DNA from: Neisseria weaveri
GTDB taxonomy: Bacteria; Pseudomonadota; Gammaproteobacteria; Burkholderiales; Neisseriaceae
Length of the DNA: 64,000 nt
Reading direction: 5' to 3'
NCBI RefSeq assembly: GCF_900638685.1
Contig: NZ_LR134533.1
Span: 2,046,001 to 2,110,000 of the forward strand
Below the pieces are notes generated by a model. That model did not search any database. It was given only the letters and a program-made list of their open reading frames with translations, and had not been told where the DNA came from. A program made the translations under genes and the position numbers. This document shows positions 52,418-61,201 of this stretch, in pieces; position 1 is the first letter of the stretch, and every line of letters begins with the position of its first letter.

Positions 52418-52996
52418 ATGGTTAAAAAAGCTTTGATGGCTTCTGCCGCATTATTATTATCTGGAACTGCTTTGGCTGCTCCTGGCGTGTATGTTCAAGG
52501 TGATTTGGGGTATAGCAAAGTAAGAGTTTCTAGTGGTGGCGAATCAGTATCAGAAAATGGTTTTAGCCCACGTCTTTCTGTTGGTTACGACTTTGATAAC
52601 AACTGGCGTGCTGCTGTTGACTATACGCACTATAAAACTGCTAAAGCAACTTACGTAGAGGGCGAAACAACTGAAAAATATAAGTCGAAATTGAGTAGTG
52701 TGGGTCTTGCTGCTATTTATGATTTCCCCACGAGCGCACCTGTAAAACCTTATGCTGGCGTACGTCTGGGTTTGAACCGTGTTGCTAGCGACTATTCTGA
52801 AAAAAGTCCTGCTGTTACTAAAGAAGAATCTTACCGAAAAACCAAAGCCGGTTTGGGCGTATTGGCCGGTATCGGTTACAACGTAACTGAGAATGTGGTG
52901 CTAGATGCAGGTTACCGCTATAACTACTGGGGTAAATTCGAAGATGAAAAAGTTTCTTCTCATGAAATTTCTGCCGGTGTACGCGTGAAATTCTAA
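52418..52996 (+). CDS. Opacity-family outer-membrane beta barrel
   Basis: 192 residues. Signal peptide (LMASAALLLSGTALA), then an eight-stranded OmpA/Opa/NspA-like barrel: APGVYVQGDLGYSKV, FSPRLSVGYDFDNNWRAAVD, GLAAIYDFPT..VKPYAGVRLGLN, and a C-terminal strand ending in Phe (EISAGVRVKF). It lacks the CTCTT phase-variation repeats of true opa genes. Probably a surface-exposed structural or adhesive protein; host receptor binding is not implied by sequence. Confidence 0.88.
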   Translation: MVKKALMASAALLLSGTALAAPGVYVQGDLGYSKVRVSSGGESVSENGFSPRLSVGYDFDNNWRAAVDYTHYKTAKATYVEGETTEKYKSKLSSVGLAAIYDFPTSAPVKPYAGVRLGLNRVASDYSEKSPAVTKEESYRKTKAGLGVLAGIGYNVTENVVLDAGYRYNYWGKFEDEKVSSHEISAGVRVKF

Positions 52997-53015
52997 TTGT
53001 TGCTGATTGCTTAAG

Positions 53016-53043
53016 AGGCTGTCTGAAAAGTTTTCAGACGGCC
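53016..53043 (+). terminator. DUS-type hairpin after the Opa-family gene
   Basis: AGGCTGTCTGAA (one mismatch) pairs with TTCAGACGGCCT, followed by CTTGTTT. Confidence 0.7.
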
Positions 53044-53060
53044 TCTTGTTTATTCAAGCT

Positions 53061-53201
53061 GAGACCTTTGCAAACCCTCAGATGTGGATGCAGTTCAAGG
53101 CGTAGCAGCGCAGCGAGTGCAGACATATCATACAGATAGGCAAACGAGCGAGCAGCGCACAACGCAGAAATGCGCCGCAGATGGGGGTTTGCAAAGGTCT
53201 C
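53061..53201. mobile_element. 141-bp MITE with IS5-family ends
   Basis: Starts GAGACCTTTGCAAA and ends TTTGCAAAGGTCTC, identical to the ends of the IS5 elements at 684 and 62739. The 113-bp interior is non-coding and GC-rich with repeated GCAGCG/GAGCGAGC-type strings. It is flanked by AGCT on both sides, a likely 4-bp target duplication. It must be mobilised by the transposase of the full element. Confidence 0.85.
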
Positions 53202-53207
53202 AGCTAT

Positions 53208-53804
53208 TTATTCAATACCCAATAGCATCAATTGGCGCAGCAGGTCGGCCAAGCTGTCGGCTTGCATTTTCTGCATCAGGTTAGCACGGTGGACTTCGAT
53301 GGTTCGCACGGCGACGTTTAATTCGTCAGCCATGTGTTTGTTGGTATAGCCTTTCACGAGATACGAGGCGATGGCTTGTTCTTTTGCGCTCAAGAGTTTG
53401 AAGCGTTGTTTGCTTTGCCATTGGGCGTAGTTGTCGAGCGTTTGCTTGGTGGCGGTGTTTAAGGCGCTTTGGAGGCGGTGGAGGGAAACGGGTTTTTCTA
53501 AAAAGTCCACCGCGCCTTGTTGCAGCATATCGACTGCCAGCGGCACGTCGCCGAAAGCGGTCATCACGATGAGGGCTAAGGGGCTTTCGCGTTGGATTAA
53601 GGCTTGTTGAAGCTGCTGGCCGTTGAGCCACGGCATGTTCCAGTCGGTGAGTACGATGCCCGGTTTATCCAGCTCGGCTTGCTCGAGGAATATTCTGGGG
53701 TCGCTCCAGAGTGTGGGGCGGTAGTCCAAACTTTCGAGCAGAAAACCGCAAGCGTCCAACACGGCTGCATCGTCATCGACAACGTGGATATCGAGTTCAG
53801 GCAT
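53208..53804 (-). CDS. FixJ/TtrR-like response regulator
   Basis: 198 residues from the ATG at 53804 (AAAGGA upstream). Receiver: IHVVDDDAAVLDACGFLL, phosphoacceptor Asp in IVLTDWNMPW, Lys in FLEKPV. Output: LuxR-type helix-turn-helix (AIASYLVKGYTNKHMADELN; VRTIEVHRANLMQKM). The start overlaps the kinase stop by 8 bases. It probably activates the divergent cytochrome operon. Confidence 0.9.
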   Translation of the reverse strand: MPELDIHVVDDDAAVLDACGFLLESLDYRPTLWSDPRIFLEQAELDKPGIVLTDWNMPWLNGQQLQQALIQRESPLALIVMTAFGDVPLAVDMLQQGAVDFLEKPVSLHRLQSALNTATKQTLDNYAQWQSKQRFKLLSAKEQAIASYLVKGYTNKHMADELNVAVRTIEVHRANLMQKMQADSLADLLRQLMLLGIE

Positions 53805-55521
53805 CGGTGTTCCTTTCGGGTAAAGAGATTTCGATTCGGGCGCCGGCAATGTCGTCAGAGCGGTTGGCTAAGGTGATGCTGCCGCCGATGCCGCGCAGCA
53901 GGCGGTCGCAGATGACCAAGCCTAAACCCAAGCCGTCGGATTTGGTACTGCGGAACGGGATAAAAGGTTGGGCCAAGATGTCTTGGTTGAAGCCGCCGGC
54001 ATCGTCTTCAATACGGATTACCAGCTCTTCGGATTCAGGCCGTCTGAAAATGGTGATGTCGATCCGCTTGGCCTGTTGTTGCTGGCAGTTGAGCAGGCAA
54101 TTCATCAAAACTTGTTCGACAATGCCGGCAACGGTGCGGATGGAGGATAAGCCGCTTTGATTGTGCCAATGCAGCTGCGGGGCGTGTTTTTGGCAGGCCA
54201 GCCAGTCGGCGCAGTGTTGCAGGATGTCTTCTATGCGCGCGTCGGTATAAACGTGTTCGGGCGTTTTGCTCCATTGCCGCAAATTGCGGATGATGCGGCT
54301 GCCGCGCTCGGTGGTTTGGATGATGTTGTGCAGGGCTTTGCGTATGGATTCGGGCTGTTTGCCGGCTTCCAATAATTGTAGGCAGGCTTCGGCGTAGTAA
54401 TGGATGGCGGCCATCGGCTGGTTGAGTTCGTGCGCGAGACCGGCCGCCATTTCGCCGGCGATGTTCATGCGGTCGGCGTGTGCCAGCAGGCGGTCGCGCT
54501 CTAATAATTGACGGTAGGCTTGTTCGAGCTTTTTGCGGCGTCGGTAAGCCAGCCAGCCCATCCAGCCGTAGTTGATGAGGGAAATCACCAGCATCAGCGC
54601 CACGGCGCCGACAAGTATCGTGTTTTCATACAGCCAGTTTTTCCATTGCATCTGCCAGTTGGGATGCAGGGGATGCCGCCCTAAACTCGCCAACACTTGT
54701 TCTGCCTCCACAAACGAAACCGGCGGAGACCACGACGGTATGCCTGCTGCGGCGGTGCTGCCCATCAAGGAGGCGGCGATGCGCGAGGCGGTTTGCTCCG
54801 GCACGGAGGGCAGGGCGGCCAGCACCCAATGCGGGAAAACAGGCGTGCCGGAGATGCAGTTGTTGACGACGCTGTGAACGTGCAGCGGTTTGAAGCTGCT
54901 TTCGGGCAGACCTTGCTGCACGCGCCATTCTTCCATCAGGCACAAAGGCGTGATGGCGGCATCGACTTCTTTGTTTTGCAGGGCGGTTAAGGTCTGCTCC
55001 ACAGGATAGCCGGTAAACACGACCTGATAATCCCGCCCCGAGCGTAATCCTTTTTCCAATAAAGCCGATTCGGCCAACATAAACCCGCCGAACGCCTGAA
55101 CGTCAACGGCGGCAACGGTTAATCCGCGCAAGTCGGTTTCGCTGCCCAAACCCGAATCGGCGCGCACCCAAATCGTGCTGGCGACTTGTTCGGCCGCTTT
55201 CGGCTTATGCCCGCTGGGGAAACGCGCTGTCGCCAGCCAACGCCAGCCCTGCGTATCGGGCAGCGAAACAAACTGCGCCTGCGGCCCCAGCGCGAAATCA
55301 ATCCGCTGCGAAGACAGCTCTTTCTGCCAATTGTTCAAACTTAAAGGAACGAGCACAAACTGCTCGCCTTCCTGTTTCTTGCCCAGCCAATCCAGCCACG
55401 GCTGCCATTGGCTGCGCGCCGCTTCCGCACCTTGCGGCGCCAAGACGCCGACATACCATGTTTTCGCCGAAACGGTGGCGCAAAACAGTGCGGTGATGCA
55501 AAAAAACAGCCGAATGATCAT
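53797..55521 (-). CDS. TtrS-like sensor histidine kinase with periplasmic PhnD-type sensor
   Basis: 574 residues. Signal or TM helix at the start, then a periplasmic phosphonate-binding-like (PhnD) domain (about 20-270; TWYVGVLAPQGAEAARSQWQ, VEQTLTALQNKEVDAAI), a TM helix (about 295-320), and a kinase core: H box GLAHELNQPMAAIHYYAEA, N box MNCLLNC, G boxes DDAGGFNQ and GLGLGLVIC. This is the layout of TtrS, the tetrathionate sensor. Divergent from a thiosulfate/tetrathionate cytochrome operon, so sensing of an oxidised sulfur compound is likely but inferred. Confidence 0.85.
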   Translation of the reverse strand: MIIRLFFCITALFCATVSAKTWYVGVLAPQGAEAARSQWQPWLDWLGKKQEGEQFVLVPLSLNNWQKELSSQRIDFALGPQAQFVSLPDTQGWRWLATARFPSGHKPKAAEQVASTIWVRADSGLGSETDLRGLTVAAVDVQAFGGFMLAESALLEKGLRSGRDYQVVFTGYPVEQTLTALQNKEVDAAITPLCLMEEWRVQQGLPESSFKPLHVHSVVNNCISGTPVFPHWVLAALPSVPEQTASRIAASLMGSTAAAGIPSWSPPVSFVEAEQVLASLGRHPLHPNWQMQWKNWLYENTILVGAVALMLVISLINYGWMGWLAYRRRKKLEQAYRQLLERDRLLAHADRMNIAGEMAAGLAHELNQPMAAIHYYAEACLQLLEAGKQPESIRKALHNIIQTTERGSRIIRNLRQWSKTPEHVYTDARIEDILQHCADWLACQKHAPQLHWHNQSGLSSIRTVAGIVEQVLMNCLLNCQQQQAKRIDITIFRRPESEELVIRIEDDAGGFNQDILAQPFIPFRSTKSDGLGLGLVICDRLLRGIGGSITLANRSDDIAGARIEISLPERNTDA

Positions 55522-55567
55522 GGATATCCCTATGTTTTATTGCGTTAGGTCAAATATGGCTGCTTTA

Positions 55568-55625
55568 TGTGGTTTTCCACAATAGAGCCGCCACGGCCGG
55601 TGGTACGACAATGTGCTCAAGCACA
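55568..55625. promoter_or_regulatory. Two short dyads in the divergent kinase/cytochrome intergenic region
   Basis: TGTGGTTTTCCACA (55568-55581) and TGTGCTCAAGCACA (55612-55625) are perfect dyads 30 bases apart. They lie between the kinase start (55521) and the cytochrome start (55710). They are candidate operators for the FixJ-like regulator. I found no clear FNR box (TTGATN4ATCAA). Confidence 0.35.
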
Positions 55626-55709
55626 AATAAATATTCTTTTAAGCATCAAAGCACAGATTCATTAAACTGTAAATATAACGATGCCGAAGGGTGGAAAAAA
55701 GGAGCACAT

Positions 55710-57062
55710 ATGAAAATGTTTACCAAAGCGGCTCTGGCTGTGGCGATATTGTTCGGCGCGGCATACGGCGGAGCCAAATGGATAACCTACAGCCGCAGCC
55801 CTCAAAGCGCGACGGCGGTTGAGGCAAGTTCGGAGACGATCAAACGCGGCGAATACGTTGCCCGTTTGTCGGACTGCTTTGCCTGCCACACCGCACCCAA
55901 AGGCAAACCCTACGCGGGCGGTTTGGCGATGCAAACGCCTTTAGGCGCGGTGTACAGCACCAATATCACGCCGGATAAAGAAAGCGGCATCGGCAATTAT
56001 ACTTACGCCCAGTTCAAAAACGCCGTGCAACACGGCATCCGTTCAGACGGCACCCCGCTGTATCCGGCCATGCCTTATCCGTCTTATACGATTATGCCCG
56101 ACGACGATATGCGCGCAATGTATGTTTATTTTATGAACGGCGTGGAGCCGGTATCCCAAAAAAATGCCGACAGCACCCTGCCGCCCGTATTGAATTGGCG
56201 CTGGCCTCTCGCGTATTGGCAAGCGATGTTTGCACCGCAGCGGCAGTTTGAAGCCGACCGCCGTTTTGATGCCCGCATCAACCGCGGCAAATATCTGGTC
56301 GAAGGCCCCGGACACTGCGGCGCCTGCCATACGCCGCGCGGCTTTGCTTATCAGGAAAAAGCCTTGAGCGACGATAAACGCCATTTCTTGAGCGGTGCCG
56401 TGATTGACGGCTGGCGCGCGAAAAGCCTGCGCGGCGAAGAACGCGGTTTAGGCACATGGAGCGAAGCCGAGTTGCAGGATTTCTTTGCCAGCGGCCGCAC
56501 CGATGTTACTGCTGCATTCGGCGCTATGGCCGAAGTGGTGGAACACAGTACGCAATATTGGACGGACGAAGACCTGAAAGCCATGTCGGCTTATTTGAAA
56601 ACGTTGTCTCCGTCGCCCGATAAAGCACAAGGGCTGCCCAAACGTGAAGACACGACCACAGCCATGCTGAAAAGCGGCAAATACAACAGCCGCGGTGCCA
56701 TGCTGTATGCCGAACACTGCATCGCCTGCCACCGTGCCGACGGCAACGGCATGGCGCGCATTTTCCCGGCGTTGAATAAAAACAGCGCGGTTTACGCCAA
56801 CAACGCCCAATCCGTGATTCAAGTGACGCTCGAAGGCGGGCGCACGCCGCACACCAAGCACGACACTATGGCGTTTACCATGCCCGGATTCAGGCACTTG
56901 AGCGACGAAGACATCGCCGAAGTCGTGAATTTTGTCCGCAACAGCTGGCACAACCAAGCTCCGGAAGTCAAAGCGGGCGACGTTGCCGAAATCCGCCGTT
57001 TTGTCAACACCAAAGCACCCAACATCGTGCCTCAAACCGCATCGGGAGACCATCATGAATAA
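55710..57062 (+). CDS. Membrane-anchored triheme cytochrome c
   Basis: 450 residues from the ATG at 55710 (AAAGGAG upstream). N-terminal signal/anchor (LAVAILFGAAYGGAKW). Three heme sites: CFACH (Cys56), CGACH (Cys203), CIACH (Cys337). Similar to the triheme cytochrome subunits of membrane alcohol or gluconate dehydrogenases, but no dehydrogenase flanks it. Its stop overlaps tsdA by 8 bases, so it probably carries electrons between TsdA and the quinone pool or oxidases. Confidence 0.88.
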   Translation: MKMFTKAALAVAILFGAAYGGAKWITYSRSPQSATAVEASSETIKRGEYVARLSDCFACHTAPKGKPYAGGLAMQTPLGAVYSTNITPDKESGIGNYTYAQFKNAVQHGIRSDGTPLYPAMPYPSYTIMPDDDMRAMYVYFMNGVEPVSQKNADSTLPPVLNWRWPLAYWQAMFAPQRQFEADRRFDARINRGKYLVEGPGHCGACHTPRGFAYQEKALSDDKRHFLSGAVIDGWRAKSLRGEERGLGTWSEAELQDFFASGRTDVTAAFGAMAEVVEHSTQYWTDEDLKAMSAYLKTLSPSPDKAQGLPKREDTTTAMLKSGKYNSRGAMLYAEHCIACHRADGNGMARIFPALNKNSAVYANNAQSVIQVTLEGGRTPHTKHDTMAFTMPGFRHLSDEDIAEVVNFVRNSWHNQAPEVKAGDVAEIRRFVNTKAPNIVPQTASGDHHE

Positions 57063-57969
57063 AACACTCGCTTTATTGGGCATGACCGTCGGCGCGGCTC
57101 TTTTCGGATTGGCAGGCTGCAACGAGAGGCCGTCTGAAAAAACAGCCGAACACCCCTACACCTATCCGATTGTGACCGGCAAGGGCGACCAGAAAAAAGT
57201 AGTCGGCCAATACACGGTACCGGCCGACAGCGACATCGAAAAAGAGCCGAATGCCGAGCAAATCCGCTACGGCCAACGCTTGATGAACGAAACCCCGCGC
57301 CTGCTCCCCGAGCATGTCGGCAGCAAAATGAACTGCAGCAGCTGCCACATCGCACAAGGCAAAGTGCCGGGCGGCAACCCCTACATCAACACCTACAACC
57401 GCTATCCCCGCGTGATGCCCCGCCCGGGTAAAGAAATCGACTTGGTCGGCCGCATCAACGGCTGCTTCCAACGCTCCATGAACGGCAAACCGCTGCCCAA
57501 AGACAGCGAAGCCATGCAGGCGATGGTGGCCTATATCAAATGGGTCGGACAAGGCGTACCCAAAGGCCGGCAAGTCGATATCGTAAACGCCGTGAAGATA
57601 GACACCAACCTCGTGCCCAATCCCGAACGCGGCAAAAACCTGTATGCCCAACATTGCGCCGCATGCCACGGCAGCAACGGCGAAGGTAAAAAAGACGGCA
57701 CCGGCGTCTATGCCTTCCCGCCGCTGTGGGGTGACGAATCCTTCAATATCGGCGCAGGCATGGCACGCACCTACAAAGCCGCCGCCTTCATCAAAGCCGC
57801 CATGCCCATGGGCGCACAAATGCACGGCATGTGGGGCGAAGGCAAAGTCTTGACCGACCAAGAAGCCGTGGACATCGCCGAATATTTCACCCACCAACCG
57901 CGCCCGGACTTTGCCGGCAAGGTTAAAGACTGGCCGAACGGCGACAAACCGAAAGACGCACGGTATTGA
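57055..57969 (+). CDS. tsdA: TsdA-type diheme thiosulfate dehydrogenase / tetrathionate reductase
   Basis: 304 residues from the ATG at 57055. FGLAGC is a lipobox, so it is a lipoprotein. Heme 1 CSSCH (Cys94-His98), followed by GRINGCFQRSMNGK, whose Cys137 is at the place of the unusual axial Cys ligand of the TsdA active-site heme; heme 2 CAACH (Cys201-His205). TsdA enzymes interconvert thiosulfate and tetrathionate in the periplasm; direction varies between species. The tail GDKPKDARY is polar. Co-operonic with the triheme cytochrome and divergent from a TtrSR-like pair. Confidence 0.88.
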   Translation: MNKTLALLGMTVGAALFGLAGCNERPSEKTAEHPYTYPIVTGKGDQKKVVGQYTVPADSDIEKEPNAEQIRYGQRLMNETPRLLPEHVGSKMNCSSCHIAQGKVPGGNPYINTYNRYPRVMPRPGKEIDLVGRINGCFQRSMNGKPLPKDSEAMQAMVAYIKWVGQGVPKGRQVDIVNAVKIDTNLVPNPERGKNLYAQHCAACHGSNGEGKKDGTGVYAFPPLWGDESFNIGAGMARTYKAAAFIKAAMPMGAQMHGMWGEGKVLTDQEAVDIAEYFTHQPRPDFAGKVKDWPNGDKPKDARY

Positions 57970-58385
57970 TGGGAGAGTTGGGGTAGCCATACCTCATATC
58001 GTATTGCTGTGCGGTATGGTTATATTTTTACAGATAGTTTGTAGTAGAAGGCCGTCTGAATTTTCAGACGGCCTTTGTTTGTCTTTATTTAAGGTAAGCC
58101 AAACCGATTGATTACAGTCATGGTCGGGTTGCAACCAACATCAATAGCAAACAGATAGCAGGAGGCCGTATGAAAATTCAGACGGCCTTTGTTTGCAGAA
58201 AATTAAAGCGATTTTTTGCGGATATTATTTATCAAGAAGAGATATTAGAAAATAATATAAACCAAACAGATCATAAAAGGCCGTCTGAAAAATATTTTCA
58301 GACGGCCTTGCTTATCAATTAATGCAGCAGATAAACGCTTAAACACTTTTATTATTGCGTTTATCAGCCATATCACGCAGTCGGC
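57970..58385. other. 416-bp intergenic region with three consecutive DUS hairpins
   Basis: Inverted DUS pairs at 58049-58074, 58163-58188 (one arm with a mismatch, GCCGTATGAA) and 58278-58308. The first terminates tsdA; the last faces the leftward protease gene. The middle one and the first are both followed by TTTGTTTG, suggesting a local duplication. No ORF. Confidence 0.75.
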
Positions 58386-59231
58386 TTAGCGGGTGGCAAA
58401 CGTATTGCATTGGTCGATGTTGCCGCTTTGCAGGCCGCGGCGGAACCAGGCTTTGCGGTCGGCAGACGAGCCGTGGGTAAAGCTGTCCGGCACCACATAA
58501 CCCTGATGCTGGTGTTGCAGGCGGTCGTCGCCTACGGCTTCGGCGGCGGCAAAGGCTTCTTCAATATCGCCTTGCTCGAAAATATTGTTGGCAACGGCAT
58601 AGTTGCCCCAAATGCCGGCAAAACAGTCGGCCTGCAATTCCAGTTTGACAGACAGTGCGTTGGCGCGGGTTTTGTTGGATTCCTGCTGTGCCTGCTGCAC
58701 TTGAGGCAGAATGCCCAGCAGATTTTGAACGTGGTGTCCGACTTCATGCGCAATCACATAGCCGAACGCGGCATCGCCTGACGCGCCGAGTTTTTTACGC
58801 ATATCTTCGTAAAACGATAAATCCAAATAAATTTTCTGGTCGAGCGGGCAGTAAAAAGGCCCCATAGCGGCTTGTCCCATGCCGCAGGCGGTTTGCGTGC
58901 CGGCGGTGTAAAGCGCGAGCTTCGGCGGAGTGTAACGGCTGCCGTGTTTGGCAAAATATTCGCCCCAAGTCAATTCGGTATCATGCAAAACCACACCGGC
59001 CAGCTCTTTAAGCTGCGCTTCCTGTTTGCTTTCCAATACGGGTTGGTTGGCAGGGGCGCCGCCGATACTTGCCGCACCGCCGCCGACAACACCGGATAAG
59101 TCGATGCCGTAATATGCGCCGATCAGTAATACGATCAGGCCGATAATGCCTGTGCCTTTACCGCCGACGCGTCGGCTTTGGCCGCGTCGGTCTTCGATAT
59201 TCGAGCTTTGTTTTCTTCCTTGCCAGCGCAT
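58386..59231 (-). CDS. Neutral zinc metallopeptidase, YpfJ family
   Basis: 281 residues. Starts MRWQGRKQSSNIEDRRGQ, one TM helix (GIIGLIVLLIGAYYGIDLSG), then the zinc peptidase domain with AHEVGHHVQNLLG (His-Glu-x-x-His), ELQADCFAGIW and YVVPDSFTHGSSADRK..WFRRG. Matches the putative neutral zinc metallopeptidase family (YpfJ). Function poorly known. Single leftward gene. Confidence 0.9.
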   Translation of the reverse strand: MRWQGRKQSSNIEDRRGQSRRVGGKGTGIIGLIVLLIGAYYGIDLSGVVGGGAASIGGAPANQPVLESKQEAQLKELAGVVLHDTELTWGEYFAKHGSRYTPPKLALYTAGTQTACGMGQAAMGPFYCPLDQKIYLDLSFYEDMRKKLGASGDAAFGYVIAHEVGHHVQNLLGILPQVQQAQQESNKTRANALSVKLELQADCFAGIWGNYAVANNIFEQGDIEEAFAAAEAVGDDRLQHQHQGYVVPDSFTHGSSADRKAWFRRGLQSGNIDQCNTFATR

Positions 59232-59289
59232 GGTGGGTTTCCTTTTGAATGTTATGAATAGAATGTTTGACCGTGTGGGGATTTATTGT

Positions 59290-59829
59290 TCAGACGGCCT
59301 TTGTTTTTTTATGTTGGGGCGGCTGTTTCAAATCAACCAGGCGCGTACCGGCCAGATAGTCGTAGAGAAATTGCCGGTCGCTGTTAAACCAGGCAAAGCC
59401 CCAGGGCAGTATCCACCAAATCAAAGCCGCGCCGAAAGCGGTTTTCGGCGGTACGCCCATCAGATAACGTAAGGCCAGATAAGCCAGTAGCGGCACAAAA
59501 ACAATAAATACGCAGGCCCACATAAAGCGCAAACGCAGTTGGGGCAGCGCAGGTTGTATGCCGTTCAGGTCGGCCAAGCCGATTTTCCAAACCTGCATGG
59601 GCAGGGTTTGGCCTTTTTTATGCCAGTTGAGTTTGAAGTAATACCACCATGAAGCCATCAGAATCAGCGTTACCGCCAAGCTCGACAACAGCGGCGACAA
59701 AGTATTCAAACCCATTGCAGCAACACCGGCAACAAGTGAGGCAAAGGCGGTAACGGCGCCGACCAATAAGGCTTCGTACATTAAGGCGGCAGTGCGCCGT
59801 TTTAAAGTAACCGGACGGAGATTTTGCAT
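59290..59829 (-). CDS. RDD-family membrane protein
   Basis: 179 residues from the ATG at 59829. RRTAALMYEALLVGAVTAFA opens with the Arg of the RDD motif; four hydrophobic segments; GTRLVDL near the end. RDD proteins are small membrane proteins, some acting as ion antiporters. The last codons Ala-Val-stop are read out of a DUS (GCCGTCTGA), as in arfA. The gene lies downstream of miaA on the same strand, 117 bp away. Confidence 0.82.
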   Translation of the reverse strand: MQNLRPVTLKRRTAALMYEALLVGAVTAFASLVAGVAAMGLNTLSPLLSSLAVTLILMASWWYYFKLNWHKKGQTLPMQVWKIGLADLNGIQPALPQLRLRFMWACVFIVFVPLLAYLALRYLMGVPPKTAFGAALIWWILPWGFAWFNSDRQFLYDYLAGTRLVDLKQPPQHKKTKAV

Positions 59830-59945
59830 AATTATCGGTAAAGTAGAGTCAGCGTTTGCGTAAATAAACGGATTCCGGCTGCGGTTTGCCGGCAGAAAAA
59901 CCAGTTGGTTTGTCGCATTATACCGCAGGTAAAACGGATACGTTT

Positions 59946-60884
59946 CTATAAACCGAAATGCCGTTTTGCAGCTTCGGAGGCCGTCTGAAAAATATTGTCG
60001 CGATACGGATCCGTGCTTTGCGAAAACGGAATTTTCCGCAGCCAAGTCAGCTGCCGTTTGGCAAGCTGGCGGGTGGCCGCCACGCCTTTTTCGATAAACG
60101 ACTCATAATTCAGACGGCCTTCCAGATAGTCCCAAGCCTGACGGTAGCCGACACAGCGCATAGACGGCATATTCTCATCTAATTCAGGGTAGAGTGCCTT
60201 CAGATTATGCATTTCATCAATCAATCCCTGTTCCAACATCAAATCGAAGCGGCGGGCAATCTGTGTGTGCAGTTTGGCACGGTCTTCCGGCAGCAGGGCA
60301 ACCGTGTGCAGGCTGAGCGGCGGAGAGAAAGCCGCCTGCTCGCTGAAATGTACGCTTAAAGGCTTGCCGGTCAATGCATACACTTCCAAAGCACGTTCGA
60401 TGCGCTGGCTGTCCTGCGGCTCCAGCCGTCCGGCGGTTTCAGGATCAATTTCCTGCAAACGGCGGTAAAGATGGGAAAGGCCGAATTCCGCTTTTTCTGC
60501 CTGAAGCCGGCTGCGTACATGCCCATCCGCTTGCGGCAGTCGGTTCAAGCCTTCCGTCAGCGCATGGAAATACATCATCGTCCCGCCGACAATCAACGGC
60601 AACCTGCCGCGCGCATGAATATCGTCCACCAAGCGCACGCAGTCGGTTACAAATTCCGCCGCGCTGTAACTTTGCAGCGGCGAAATAATATTGATCAAAT
60701 GATGGGGAACCGCCGCCATTTCTGCAGCCGTCGGCTTGGCAGTGCCGATATCCATGTTTTTATACACCAGCGCGGAATCCAAGCTGATGATTTCAATCGG
60801 AAAATGTTGGGAAAGCGCCAAGGCCAGACCGGTTTTCCCGCTGGCTGTCGGGCCTAATAAAGCCAATGCTTTGGGTGTGTGCAT
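59946..60884 (-). CDS. miaA: tRNA dimethylallyltransferase MiaA
   Basis: 312 residues. P-loop LLGPTASGKTGLALAL, DSALVYKNMDIGTAKPT, GGTMMYFHALTEGL and the C-terminal QLAKRQLTWLRKIP are diagnostic. It adds the prenyl group to A37 of tRNAs reading UNN codons. A DUS is inside the 3' coding part (about 59978), translated as part of FQTASEAAKR. Confidence 0.97.
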   Translation of the reverse strand: MHTPKALALLGPTASGKTGLALALSQHFPIEIISLDSALVYKNMDIGTAKPTAAEMAAVPHHLINIISPLQSYSAAEFVTDCVRLVDDIHARGRLPLIVGGTMMYFHALTEGLNRLPQADGHVRSRLQAEKAEFGLSHLYRRLQEIDPETAGRLEPQDSQRIERALEVYALTGKPLSVHFSEQAAFSPPLSLHTVALLPEDRAKLHTQIARRFDLMLEQGLIDEMHNLKALYPELDENMPSMRCVGYRQAWDYLEGRLNYESFIEKGVAATRQLAKRQLTWLRKIPFSQSTDPYRDNIFQTASEAAKRHFGL

Positions 60885-61201
60885 GGGAAGGCTGATGCTG
60901 ATAAAAAAGGGATTTATTATCGCAAATAAACGGTTTTTCTGCTATGGCATTGCCGGTTTTGGAGTGGGAATGGGAGATTTTGAAAAAAGGTAAAACTTTT
61001 ATGCAATCTGCTTATCATAAGTAAAGGGCCGGAATAATTTATCGTGCGTAGTCTGCAGTTGGAAAATTTATATCGTTTTGAGGCCGTCTGAAATTTGCGT
61101 TTTTTTTATCAGACGGCCTTTTCGGTAGAATAAATAAGCATTTTTATCTCAACAGCATATTCACATTATGCTTCCCGTTCAAACACAAAAAGGATACCGA
61201 T
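60885..61201. other. Intergenic 317 bp between miaA and the symporter pseudogene
   Basis: Divergent promoter region with a DUS hairpin at 61081-61119 (AGGCCGTCTGAA / TCAGACGGCCT, T-rich loop), unusual in lying between two divergent genes where no transcript should end. No ORF seen. Confidence 0.5.

Noticed and set aside
57073-57990. 305-codon ORF antisense to tsdA
   Set aside because: The plus frame has two heme motifs and a signal sequence; the antisense frame is an artefact of codon bias. The 322-codon antisense frame at 61552-62520 is rejected for the same reason.
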